A program made the position numbers and the translations under genes. From contig NC_134982.1 in assembly GCF_965638725.1 (NCBI RefSeq), positions 46,237,182 through 46,301,181 on the forward strand: a stretch of DNA of 64,000 nt, given 5' to 3'. Position 1 is the stretch's first letter. Each line of letters opens with the position of its first letter. Origin of the DNA: Aptenodytes patagonicus (lineage: Eukaryota > Chordata > Aves > Sphenisciformes > Spheniscidae). The notes below the pieces were generated by a model that saw only the letters and a program-made list of their open reading frames with translations, made no database searches and had not been told where the DNA came from. Below, piece by piece: positions 52,801 to 61,505 of this stretch.

Positions 52801-55800
52801 GAGACTTCATTTCTTCCATACAATTACTTTTTGGGACTGAATTGTTCTTAGCAATATTTTAGTTTCTCTGGTGGGCCACAGTGTGTTTCTTGCATTTTAA
52901 GCTTATAAATTTAGTTTTTCAATGCAGCTAGTTGTTTGTTTGTTTGTTTGTTTGTTTTTAAAGTAATTACTGCCAATATAGCAAAATGAATAACAGCCTG
53001 TAATGGGTTCTGAGTTTCGGTGCTCATGTGACTGCTAACAATCTATATATAAACACTTCTTAAAATTCTAAAATTAAAAAAACCCTAAGGTTATTGCTGT
53101 ATTACTGTACAGAATATTTTTTTCTGTGTGCAGCAGAATTTACTTACGTTAATAACTTTCCAGTTTTCTTACAGTTCTAGACTATAGAGGTGGCAGTATC
53201 TGTAAAAACATACTTCTGTCTTTTAATCTGGAGCACGGCTTTATTGACCCAGTTTGTATTCAGATTTTGTTAAGATTTTATTTCTGGCAGAACTTGGATG
53301 CTGTTTCAGTCAAATGTTCTTCCTCCCCTGTCTGTTACTTTGCTCTCTTTTTCAATAGGCAGAGAAAGTAGATGCAGCCCTTCATAGTATGTTACTGAAG
53401 CAGGAACCACAAAGGCAACATTTGGCTTGCTTGGGCACCTGGGTCCTATATCATAACCTTCGTATTATGATACAGTATCTTCTGAGTGGCTTTGAGTTGG
53501 AACTTTACAGTATGCATGAATATTACTACATATATTGGTAAGAGGGTGCTTTATTGACAACTTTTGGAGGAGGGATGCTCCCACAGAGCAGTAATTGCAA
53601 ATATTTGAAGGAGGGACTTCAGCTATGTTTTTTATAATCTCAAGCTTGCTCAACACAGTATTTAGTTTACCTATTCATAAAACTACAAGTGGAGGAAAAA
53701 AATCTGTTGGTCTCTTTTCTAGACTTACTAGATAGTGTACTTTTTTTTTAAAATAGTAATTTGCTCTCTATTTAGCTTTTTAAAACAGTGCCTTCTAATG
53801 ACAATGAATGAAAAAGATGCTGATTTTGGCATGCAAGAGTATGCAGGAGGAAAGCAATTTCCTTTATTCTTTTCTGTCTTTGAGTACCAAGATCAATAGT
53901 CTTGTTGAGCTCTAGTATTTTTAAAAAGATCTCCAGAGTTTTAAGTTGTGACTGTAATCTGAAAGTTGACTAGGTAAAAATAACATTTTATGCTGTGAGC
54001 ATATTTGAAGAGACATCTGCCTTTAGGGAAAATGATTGCACTGAATATATGGAGTCAAAATACTTTTTATTTTTGCGCTTCTGTTCACATTAAATTATTT
54101 TTCATAGTTGATGGCTTGGTCCAAAAGATAAATTATTTTAGATGGTTCATTTTTTATTCAGCATTAAAAATTTTATGTTGAACCTTCCTATGTTAAAGTG
54201 CTTCTGTACTTTGGTGGTTTGTTTTGGTTTTGGTTTGGGTTTTTTTTTCCTGTGCAGCTGCCAATAAACTCTTATTAGGTAAGCTGTAAGCCTTCTTTCT
54301 GAGAGATTAGACAGGTTCAAATGACTTGAGCTTCAGTGCATCTCATTATGTTTCTATGCTGTTTCATTAGTGGATTAAGCATTAAGTGAGAAAATTAATA
54401 TTCCAGATAGTTACCAGAAGATGGCAATATTCTTTAAGTAATACCTCAATAAGTAATACCAGGTTTTCTGTAAGGCAGTATTTTTTACCTGCCCGTATTC
54501 CCCCCCACCATTTTATTAAAATCACTCTTAATTGGAACTGTCATGTCAACTGCTTTAGCTCCTTACTGAAAGTGAAGAACAAAAAAGAGAGGAAATTTCT
54601 GAGGGGAAATGTGCAAATGAAACTCATAATTATCTCTCAGTAATTTTTCTTCTGAATTATGACTTCTTATGAAGTATTATTTCTTCTTCATGTGCTCCAG
54701 ATCTGTAATTTCTACCCTCTTTTTTCCCTATTCTTTTTGATTTGAAGTCTGTCTAGAGATGTATTGGACCTGCTTCCACTTACTAAGAAATCAGTCTTAA
54801 AGAATTCTTAAAGATTTCTCTTAAAACTTAAAGAATTGCACATGGATCTCTTGTTCCTGTGGGCTTGGCCCTTTTATTTAATAATTCATGGCTTTTTAAC
54901 GCTTGAAACAAATCAGTAGTAACCTTGTTTCTCAAAACAGTAATTCCTAACAAAAGTAGAAAAGATATTAACATAGTGTCTTTTTTAAAAATGCTTCATT
55001 TGCTGGGGGAAGGAAGAATTATAGAAAAATTTGATCTTCTATGGGGTTTGAAATAGTAAGAAGCTTAGACTTCACTTAATAAACATATAGGAAACTTGCA
55101 TACCTTGAGCTGTCTGTGGTTGAATCTGTAGAGAGTCTTGTTTAAAAAAAATCCAAACTGGAATACTGACTAATCGGTTGATTTCAGTCATGCAAAACAA
55201 GGAGTTTTAACTGCCCTAGAAGTTGTTATTTACTGTTAGTTCTTTGAGTAAACGACTTGGCATTCAGTGAGGATGTGCATTATGAATATGTTTTGCGTTG
55301 TAGTATGTAACAGCTACATACCGTTTTTACTGTAGGTATCTATCAGAGTTCCTCTATGCCTGGTTGATGTCAACACTGAGCCGCGCTGACAGCTCTCAAA
55401 TGGCAGAGGAGAGAATAATGGAGGAACAACAGAAAGGCCGTAGTAGTAAGAAAACAAAGAAAAAGAAAAAAGGTATCTAGGTGTAGAGTGTAACTCAGAG
55501 GGGTTTTTTTCCCCTTCATGCAGCCATGTAGAATTAAAATTCAAAATGTATAAAGTCAACACAGATGTGCATAGGAAAAATATCCTGAAGTTTATGAAGG
55601 CTGAATGTAAAATTTTTTAACTAAAAAAGTCAGTTGCTGTGTAAGAATTTCCCATTTACTTATTTACTTTTAAATAGGTCTTTCAGAAAAGACCAAACTC
55701 GTATATATTGACAGTTTCAGCAATTTTGTTATGTGTTGGATCCTGTGAGATATAATTAACAGGTCCAGAGCAATTACCTTTGAAAAATACTACCTTTCTA

Positions 55801-58800
55801 CAGTCTATAATTCCTGCAGAATTATGTTTTTTGTGACTGTAGATAGATTCAAAGGCTAAACTTTCAGTGCATTTCTGTAATTTCTCTTTGGCTTCAGAAG
55901 GTGTTCAAGCGTGTTTCTTAATTTTACAATGGTGAGTTGCCCCGTTTCAATTCAGTGGTAGTACTGTTGTGCAAAAGCCCGTTCAGAAACATACGCTTTC
56001 TCTGGTGTATGTGCATGAGGGAAAATGAGAATTTCCCTTCCTGTATCATAGCGGTCTCGCTCTGTGGTCAGAGCTGTAAGCCTGCTACCAAAAAGGCATC
56101 CAAAAGCAGTGTCTAAATAGCATTTGATACATATTTGCCATGCCTAAGTGGCTGCTAAGATTGTGGTATGTTGGGGTTATCTTAGCATTAACATTGCGAA
56201 TAAACACCATGCAGAAGCTCACTTTCATTCTTTGCTATTCCTTCTTTTTTGTGTGTTTATCCTTGTCGTGTTTTCAAGGGAAACAAACAATTAGATATGA
56301 ACAGCTCAAGGTCATATCAACTAAATTCTCTTGTCTCTAGAAATTCAGAAAATTACTGCTGTGTTTTATACTTTTTAAAGAAGTGCCAAGTGTGGGGCAA
56401 TTTGGCACTACTTAAACACTGGAAGCTAAAGGGGAGCTTAAAGGAATATTATCAGGATAAAAATCTTTCTTATTAGGATAAAAATGCTTTAACCTTTGAG
56501 TCTTTAAAGTTTAAAAAAATCCATGAACTAAGCAAACAGGCCTCTCAACTACAAGCTTTAAATTCTAGACTGTTGTTTACTGTTGTATAGTGACATGCTA
56601 ATATCATTGACTGTGTGGACCAGTATTTCATTGAAGGCAGTATGGTGTTCATGTGACTGTTAAGTATGTCTTGAGATATTTTGTGTAATCAGGAGCCAGG
56701 TGAGCAGAAATGCATGTCCATGCTTTTTATACTTCCGTTTTCTTTCATTATTTTAAAATATAATTGAGAATTATGTCACTTTCTGAAAATTTGAAAGAAC
56801 TGTTTTGATCTGAAATTAATATGTGTACTTACATTGAATTAAAAAAAATTTTATATGAAATTTGCAGTTCGCCCTCTCAGCAGAGAGATCACCATGAGTC
56901 AAGCATACCAAAATATGTGTGCTGGGATGTACAAGGTAATTCATTTGTGCTTATTATCCACTTTATCAACAGTGGCTTCATTTTTTTTGTAATAGGAATC
57001 AAGCATATATTGCATGCCTTCTTTGTTTTTAGTGGGACTGGAAATTAAGTTTAGGTTTATAATGTGGTATGGTAAATTCTGTACTATTTTTCTGTCCTTC
57101 CAGTTATAGCTAAATCATAACTTTCATCTTGCTCCCAGCAAAATATGACATAAAGCTAACACTTTTCACTATATTTATCCTTTCCCTTTTAGACAATGAT
57201 CGCATTTGACATGGATGGCAAAGTAAGAAAACCTAAGTTTGAACTGGATAGTGAACAAGTTCGATATGAGCACAGGTTTGCTCCATTCAACAGTGTTATC
57301 ACACCACCCCCAGTGCACTACTTGCAGTTTAAAGTGAGTAATCTTAAAATGTGGTGCCACTCATGCTTTTATAAAAGTCATTTGCTCACCTGCTTTAGAC
57401 ATTGTTGTCATTGTAAAAAGAGCCTTTAATATCTCAAAGTTCCCACTGAAGCATAAGTCAAAATGTCAAGGAGTTCTAGCTTTAGTTGTGTACAAGGACA
57501 ACGTATTGCTTTGAATTCTTACTAAAATTAGACTTTGACGTTTAAAAATTGGTCTGATGTGGTGGTTTATGAGATGCTTCTGTTGGTTTGCATGAAAATA
57601 AAATCTCTTGGAAGTCTATTGACAGACTTTTTGGCTGTGGTTTATATAGCAGCATGTTTTTATTACTGCAGCAAGCAAACAGGAAAACAAAACAAAAGTA
57701 ATTTTGAGTGTTAAACCACAGAAGTGTTAGTTGGAAGGGGCCAGTGGAGTCTTGTCTTGTCCTGTCTCCTCCCTGAAGCAGCGTTAGAGATCACATCAGC
57801 TGTGTCCTTGTCTAGCCAAGTCTGAAAAAAATCAAAGGATGGAGATTTTCCAACCTCTTTGCTTAACCTGATCCAGTTACTTTTTCTGGTCCATTTAGTC
57901 TTTGGATGACCTGATTGAGAGCTACACTATTCACCTTTTTTCCTAATGTCTGGTCTGAATTACCCAAGCCACAATTTGTGGCCTCTCCCTGCCAGTTATA
58001 TTGTCTGCCATTAACAAGGAGCATTTTGTCTTCTGGCAACTTTGTAACTGCCTTTCAAGTAGTTGTAGGCTGCTATTAAGATTACCCATTAGCATCCTCC
58101 TTGTCTAACTGAAAAAGTCCAGGTCCGTTGACCTCTCCTTGTGGGTCATGTGCTCTAGGCCCCCAGCCATCTCCCCATCTCAACGCCTTTCTTGAACTGA
58201 GTGGGTCTAACACTGGATGCAATATTTGAGATCTTACAGCACAAATACTGAGTATAGGATGATAACCTTCCTTGATCTGCTGGCCGTACTCCTGCTTGTA
58301 TAGTCCCATATGAGGCTTGTCTGATTTGTAGTAAGAGCACCTTGTTGGCTTGCATTCAACTTGGTGTTCACAGTAGCCTTGCTACTCATCCAGCTGGTTA
58401 TTAGCCTCTATTGATTTGTGGGATTATTCTGCCTCAGGTGCAGAAATTTGGACATTTCTTGTTGAACTTAGATTCCTGGTGGCCAGACTTTTAAGTTTCT
58501 AAAGGTCTGTCTGAACTGAAACTGTACTGTTTTGTATGCCAGTTGCTCTCCCTAATTTAGTGTTATGAACAGTTGTAGTGGAAATTAAGACTCATGGCTT
58601 CCTCTGTCATTGAAGGTTTTTTTTATCCCTAATTCAGAAAAAAAAAAGTTGGAAGTATCAAAACTATATAAAAAATTATATAAAATGAAGTTTTGAACAG
58701 TTTCAGTATCTCACTTGCTGTAAACTTGATTTGAGTAAACAATATCATATACTTCCTCCCCCCCTATTTTTTCCTGTAATTTCACACCCTGCTGCATGGC

Positions 58801-61132
58801 ACTGTTAGGGCAAATGAATGACAAGTTGTTCAGGAGAGGGACTGCTTTATAAAGAGTACGCAAAATTCATTGCATTTTGTGGCACTATAAAATAATCATT
58901 AAGCAGTGTATTACTGCTCGGTATTTGCCATTTTAAATAAACGTTTTCAACTTCAGTATTTATTCTTAAAATATTTAGTTGACATAACTTTTTTTTTCTT
59001 GAATATAGTAATTTGTTCTCATTTAAGGTGGTAAAATGGCAATTTGTTGGCAACTGATTTTAATATATATTTATATATTTCTATACACTAGGAAATGTCT
59101 GATTTAAATAAATACAGCCCACCTCCTCAGTCATCAGATCTCTACATGGCAGCTAGCAAACACTTCCAGCAAGCTAAAATGATTCTTGAGAATATTCCAA
59201 ATCCAGACTATGAGGTAAGAGTGAAATACTGGAAAAAGGAGTATTTGCTCATAATAGAGCAAGTGTTTGTTTTCAGCTGGATCTGCTTGAGATCCAAAGT
59301 GTACTTTGGATCTCAAAACGCTGAGCAAAGCTGAGTGCTTTAATTAAGGAGTGGACAGAGGAGGGTGGTGGCATCTTACACAGTGGTTTGTTTCAATACA
59401 TTAGGTAATACAATGAGGGTTGTGCTCACTGTTCCAAAACCTCTCTCTGCCGAGTATCTTAGATGCTACATCGCAACTTAGTTCCTTCTTGCGTGTTGCC
59501 TTCTGGTCCCATTCTAAAAGCGTATCAGTTTTAACAAGAAGGTGACAACGTGCCTGCCTCACTTACCTGGAACCTGGTAATTCACACGTACTCCTGAGAG
59601 GTGGGGAGGGAAAAATAGGTTTGAATGTCATCAGGCTGAAAAGAGGATCGAGTCTGGCACTTGTTTCCTGGAGCAGTTTTCTCAGCACTGGGCTGTAAAC
59701 ACGGGTAGGAATTTCTCCCTCTTTGTCCATAGCCTAAAAACTAAGTCTCTGTGACTGTATTTTGGAGCAAGGAGGATGCTTAATTCTGTCGCTTCTGAGC
59801 AGGTTAGAAACAGTTACGGATTAGGTTCTCCTGAGAATTTAGGAATCCCTGCCTGTTCCCTGGATCCTGGTGGTACTCACACATGAGCTATCTGATTGAG
59901 GCTAACAGGGTAGTTAGAGGTAGTTTGAGTGTGCCTAGAGCACTTCCATGCAAAAAGCCACTAGTGTGATACTTGAGTTTCCACTTCTCATCGTGTTTGG
60001 ATCACAGTGTTGGGGGTAGACGCCTAGAGTCTGTCTAAGCCTTTATTTGGATGAGTGCCTCAGAACTTGCCGTAGTTCAACAATTTTTGAACGTAAACGT
60101 GGAGAGCAGTAGTTTCTATGGTCTGTTGAATAAAAAAAGTGACTCTTAAAATAAATACCCCCTTCATTAAATTTCATTAATCCAGCTGTTATACTTCAAA
60201 GCAAATCCAAAACGCCCTGATCTCTGTTAAACTGATGCTATAAGAGGACTGCTGTATTGTTAGAGTATGTGAACATTGGAGTAATTTTGAGGTCATATGC
60301 TTTCACTTGAAAACTTAGTGCTGTTTTGTGTTTAGGTCAATCGAATTCTAAAAGTTGCTAAACCCAATATTGTGGTCATGAAGCTGCTGGCAGGAGGCCA
60401 CAAAAAAGACTCTAAGGTAAGAAAATGCCAGCTGAATTGAATGTGAAATGTAGTATGATACGCAGTGCTATCACAGGTCTCTTACAGCTGAATGAGCAGA
60501 TTCAGGCCATAGTTACTGTAACTCTTAAAAGAACTGGGAAAGTAACTTAATCCATTTTTCCCCTCAGAAATAGTTTGTTGTAGTTATTTAAATATGGAAA
60601 ACTCTGGCTTCTAAATGTTTTGGAAAAAAAATTGGGAAGTGCATGTGGGATGGCATGTACAAATATGGGTATTCTTCAAGAGCCGGAAGAAGTAATTGGT
60701 AGCAGCGTACCAGCAGCTTGTGTGAACGCAATCGGGAGAGTGCTGGCTGTCAGGATTAGCGGGTGCCATGTGGGTCAGAGGGAGGAGAGCGCCTTCAGGC
60801 TTCCTGCCAGAGGCTAGGCACAGAAGAATGAAGGAGCACGCTGAAGAGACACAGCAGCACTCTACAGCTTTGTGCCCATCACTACTGGAGAATGATTGGC
60901 ATATCCAGAACTGGGTTGGAATATTTTTCAGATACTGATTTAAAGAGCTAGGATTATGGTTTTTCAATCTTCTGCTGTTTAAAAGTTCTTCTTCTATCTG
61001 CAGGGTATCCCTCATTTTGAGTATTAAATTCAGTAGTACTGCTGTGTAATGTTTTAAATCTTTTCTTTCTAGGTTCCTCCAGAATTTGACTTCTCCCCTC
61101 ATAAATATTTTCCAGTTGTGAAGCTTGTTTGA
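36635..61132 (+). CDS. NAA35: NAA35, N-alpha-acetyltransferase 35, NatC auxiliary subunit (complete CDS)
   Basis: NAA35 (yeast Mak10) is the large auxiliary subunit of NatC. With catalytic NAA30 and small NAA38 it acetylates nascent chains starting Met followed by a hydrophobic residue, in the cytosol at ribosomes. Seen: 22 coding exons whose phases join into exactly 725 codons plus TGA, equal to the human length. Near-identical peptides run throughout, such as [40 protein letters not shown] and the C-terminus FPVVKLV. The Mak10 homology covers about residues 45-170; a lysine-rich patch (KKTKKKKK) lies at about 561-568. The first ATG (36635) is chosen because MVMKAS matches human; a second ATG is two codons on. 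Exon 1 is non-coding in CpG island 2. Oddities: a GC donor after exon 13 and a weak GTTCGT donor after exon 4. No damage was seen. Confidence 0.99.
37839..37872 (+). CDS. NAA35: NAA35 exon 3 (34 bases)
   Basis: Encodes [11 protein letters not shown] plus two bases of a leucine codon. Acceptor TTTGTAG, donor GTAAGT. A microexon placed by exact human identity and phase. Confidence 0.97.
39356..39470 (+). CDS. NAA35: NAA35 exon 4
   Basis: Residues 53-91: [20 protein letters not shown] followed by [19 protein letters not shown]. Acceptor TTCTTAG; the donor AAG|GTTCGT departs from the GTRAGT consensus. Confidence 0.98.
40589..40663 (+). CDS. NAA35: NAA35 exon 5
   Basis: Residues 92-116: [20 protein letters not shown] then CFCCL, in phase 0 at both ends. 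Acceptor TTTCTAAG, donor GTAAGC. Confidence 0.98.
41894..42061 (+). CDS. NAA35: NAA35 exon 6
   Basis: Residues 117-172: [20 protein letters not shown], then [20 protein letters not shown], to FEE. Acceptor TTTCCTAG, donor GTATGT. Core of the Mak10 region. Confidence 0.98.
42728..42811. repeat. A/C-rich low-complexity sequence
   Basis: About 84 bases of almost only A and C in NAA35 intron 6, ending in poly-CCCCAAA-like units. No attached retroposon body was recognised. Confidence 0.8.
42880..42946 (+). CDS. NAA35: NAA35 exon 7
   Basis: Residues 173-194 plus one base: [20 protein letters not shown] then VT. Acceptor TTTTTTAG, donor G|GTACAG. Confidence 0.98.
43661..43704 (+). CDS. NAA35: NAA35 exon 8
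   Basis: 44 bases encoding [15 protein letters not shown]. Acceptor TTTTCCAG, donor GTATTT (weak). Confidence 0.97.
43950..44140 (+). mobile_element. Probable MIR SINE relic
   Basis: The order CTTCTGGCTCTTACAC, then ACTATGTGATTCTAAAG, AAGTCGCTTGGTCTTCC and TTTACCATAGTTTAAA follows the MIR core and 3' region (CTCTGCCAC, TGTGTGACCTTGGGC, AAGTCACTTAACCT, CTCAGTTTCC). Judged by remembered consensus; heavily diverged. Confidence 0.5.
44310..44360 (+). CDS. NAA35: NAA35 exon 9
   Basis: 51 bases encoding [17 protein letters not shown], a charged linker, phase 0 at both ends. Acceptor CTTCTAG, donor GTAATG. Confidence 0.97.
45185..45268 (+). CDS. NAA35: NAA35 exon 10
   Basis: 28 codons: [20 protein letters not shown] then LIAFTKKE. 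Acceptor TATTACAG, donor GTACGT. Confidence 0.98.
46816..46845. repeat. Poly-C run of 30
   Basis: Thirty uninterrupted C residues in NAA35 intron 10, preceded by six G and TTTTG. The true length may differ because such runs are prone to sequencing and assembly error. Confidence 0.9.
47128..47242 (+). CDS. NAA35: NAA35 exon 11
   Basis: Residues 255-292 plus one base: [20 protein letters not shown] then [18 protein letters not shown]. Acceptor CCTTTCAG, donor G|GTATGT. Confidence 0.98.
47666..47691. repeat. (CT)13 microsatellite in the exon 12 acceptor tract
   Basis: About 13 CT units plus a following C-rich tail end 17 bases before exon 12 of NAA35, forming its polypyrimidine tract. Confidence 0.95.
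47709..47887 (+). CDS. NAA35: NAA35 exon 12
   Basis: Residues 293-352: [20 protein letters not shown] through [10 protein letters not shown]. Acceptor CATTAG, preceded by a CT microsatellite that serves as the pyrimidine tract; donor GTAAGC. Confidence 0.98.
48997..49056 (+). CDS. NAA35: NAA35 exon 13 (GC donor)
   Basis: Residues 353-372: [20 protein letters not shown]. Acceptor AATTAG. The 3' junction reads CAG|GCAAGT, a GC donor with an otherwise perfect consensus. Human NAA35 continues LLQ-TTFL, so the boundary is fixed by homology. Confidence 0.97.
50224..50330 (+). CDS. NAA35: NAA35 exon 14
   Basis: Residues 373-407 plus two bases: [20 protein letters not shown] then [15 protein letters not shown]. 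Acceptor CTTTCAG, donor GTAAGT. Confidence 0.98.
50560..50626 (+). CDS. NAA35: NAA35 exon 15
   Basis: Residues 408-430: [20 protein letters not shown] then CVR. Acceptor CCTTTTAG, donor GTAAGT. Human has [17 protein letters not shown]. Confidence 0.98.
51003..51622 (-). mobile_element. CR1 LINE, 5'-truncated, in NAA35 intron 15
   Basis: Minus-strand avian CR1. The 3' end lies at the left (minus strand: GATTCTATGATT octamer-type terminus, then the GGTTGGACTCAATGATCTTA motif just inside). An uninterrupted 168-codon frame (51082-51588) encodes the C-terminal part of the reverse transcriptase ORF, including [17 protein letters not shown] and [12 protein letters not shown]. The element stops near the GGCCGCCTTGGCCACCTGGG block, so it is 5'-truncated, as most copies are. 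The intact frame suggests a fairly recent insertion. It is not capable of independent movement because most of ORF2 and the 5' end are absent. Confidence 0.97.
51623..51910. other. NAA35 intron 15 after CR1, possible old repeat
   Basis: Phrases such as GGTGCCTAAATAGACACC resemble decayed amniote DNA-element sequence, but no family can be named. Confidence 0.25.
51911..52009 (+). CDS. NAA35: NAA35 exon 16
   Basis: 33 codons: [20 protein letters not shown] then [13 protein letters not shown]. Acceptor TTTCTTTCAG, donor GTAATG. It lies about 290 bases after the CR1 insertion. Confidence 0.98.
52932..52955. repeat. (GTTT)n simple repeat
   Basis: Tetranucleotide run of about six units in NAA35 intron 16; a similar run occurs near 45320-45345. 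Confidence 0.9.
53359..53537 (+). CDS. NAA35: NAA35 exon 17
   Basis: Residues 464-522 plus two bases: [20 protein letters not shown] through HEYYYIY, with the Trp codon split. Acceptor TCAATAG, donor GTAAGA. Confidence 0.98.
55336..55472 (+). CDS. NAA35: NAA35 exon 18
   Basis: Residues 523-568 plus one base: [20 protein letters not shown], then the lysine patch KKTKKKKK at the exon end. Acceptor CTGTAG, donor G|GTATCT. Confidence 0.98.
56868..56935 (+). CDS. NAA35: NAA35 exon 19
   Basis: Residues 569-591: [20 protein letters not shown] then MYK. Acceptor TTTGCAG, donor GTAATT. Human has MFK. Confidence 0.98.
57193..57333 (+). CDS. NAA35: NAA35 exon 20
   Basis: 47 codons: [20 protein letters not shown] through [10 protein letters not shown]. 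Acceptor CCTTTTAG, donor GTGAGT. Confidence 0.98.
57717..58575 (-). mobile_element. Old, diverged CR1 LINE in NAA35 intron 20
   Basis: Minus-strand CR1 relic of about 850 bases with frameshifts and stops. Recognisable blocks in order on the plus strand: AGTTGGAAGGGGCC, then GTCCAGGTCCGTTGACCTCT-like, TAGGATGATAACCTTCCTTG, TCTGCTGGCCGTACTCCTGC and TTGTTGAACTTAGATTCCTG. It extends further 5' than the younger copy at 51 kb and is much more decayed. Confidence 0.9.
59092..59214 (+). CDS. NAA35: NAA35 exon 21
   Basis: 41 codons: [20 protein letters not shown] through ENIPNPDYE. Acceptor CACTAG behind a mixed TA-rich tract, donor GTAAGA. Confidence 0.98.
59215..60335. other. NAA35 intron 21
   Basis: Contains a perfect 14-bp-arm palindrome (59287-59316) near its 5' end and then GC-richer sequence (59400-60070) that may be an old unnamed repeat. 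No exon. Confidence 0.5.
59287..59316. repeat. Perfect hairpin palindrome, 14-bp arms, 2-bp loop
   Basis: TTGAGATCCAAAGT, GT, then ACTTTGGATCTCAA: 14 of 14 arm bases pair. It lies 73 bases after exon 21 of NAA35 and would form a stable RNA or cruciform hairpin. Confidence 0.97.
60336..60416 (+). CDS. NAA35: NAA35 exon 22
   Basis: 27 codons: [20 protein letters not shown] then GHKKDSK. Acceptor TGTTTAG, donor GTAAGA. Confidence 0.98.
60417..61072. other. NAA35 intron 22
   Basis: About 650 bases. A GC-richer central part (60640-60840) is open in both strands over 65-163 codons, but no similarity is recognised and I call no gene. Confidence 0.5.
61073..61132 (+). CDS. NAA35: NAA35 exon 23 (stop codon)
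   Basis: 19 codons plus [22 protein letters not shown]. Acceptor TTTCTTTCTAG. The C-terminus matches human except SPHK for SAHK. Confidence 0.98.
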   Translation, partial: VPPEFDFSPHKYFPVVKLV

Positions 61133-61505
61133 AAGACAAGAGATTATTGTTAGGATACCTGAAGCATAATCTGTGTATCAGGTACCAGCTGTAGGATGGA
61201 ATATCTAGTGCTGTACCCAGACTGAGAGGGATCTCTAGGATAAAAGTACTGTTATGTGGAATATCTATAGTCCATCTTCTTTACGTGATCTTAATGACAA
61301 CTGCTGTTTTAAAGTGGTTTGTATAAAGTTTTACAGGTGAAGCTGATTTTAATCAACTGTATTGTTGGAAGAATGCTGTTCCTTAATTGATTTTATTACA
61401 GATTTAATCATCAATCATTTTTATGAATGAGCTCTGACAGAAAATGGTGGTCTAGGGATTTAATAACATTTGGGACTGAATAAAAATAATGCAGTCGAGC
61501 CTCGT
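61133..61505 (+). other. NAA35: NAA35 3' UTR
   Basis: From the stop codon to just past the AATAAA at 61479. The length is inferred from the poly-A signal and the T/G-rich stretch starting near 61503. Longer isoforms cannot be excluded. Confidence 0.65.
61479..61484 (+). promoter_or_regulatory. NAA35: Poly-A signal of NAA35
   Basis: Canonical AATAAA 347 bases after the stop codon, followed about 20-30 bases later by CGTGTCTG, a plausible GU-rich downstream element. Confidence 0.7.

Larger units (their letters stand above)
52010..56867. other. NAA35 introns 16-18
   Basis: Contains (GTTT)n at 52932-52955, poly-T and AT-rich stretches, and a short direct repeat near 56452-56487 (two GGATAAAAATS units 27 bases apart). 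No genes. Confidence 0.55.

Noticed and set aside
60611-61102. 163-codon minus-strand frame over NAA35 intron 22 and exon 23
   Set aside because: It is antisense to a confirmed coding exon and shows no recognised domain; likely a chance frame in a GC-richer intron.
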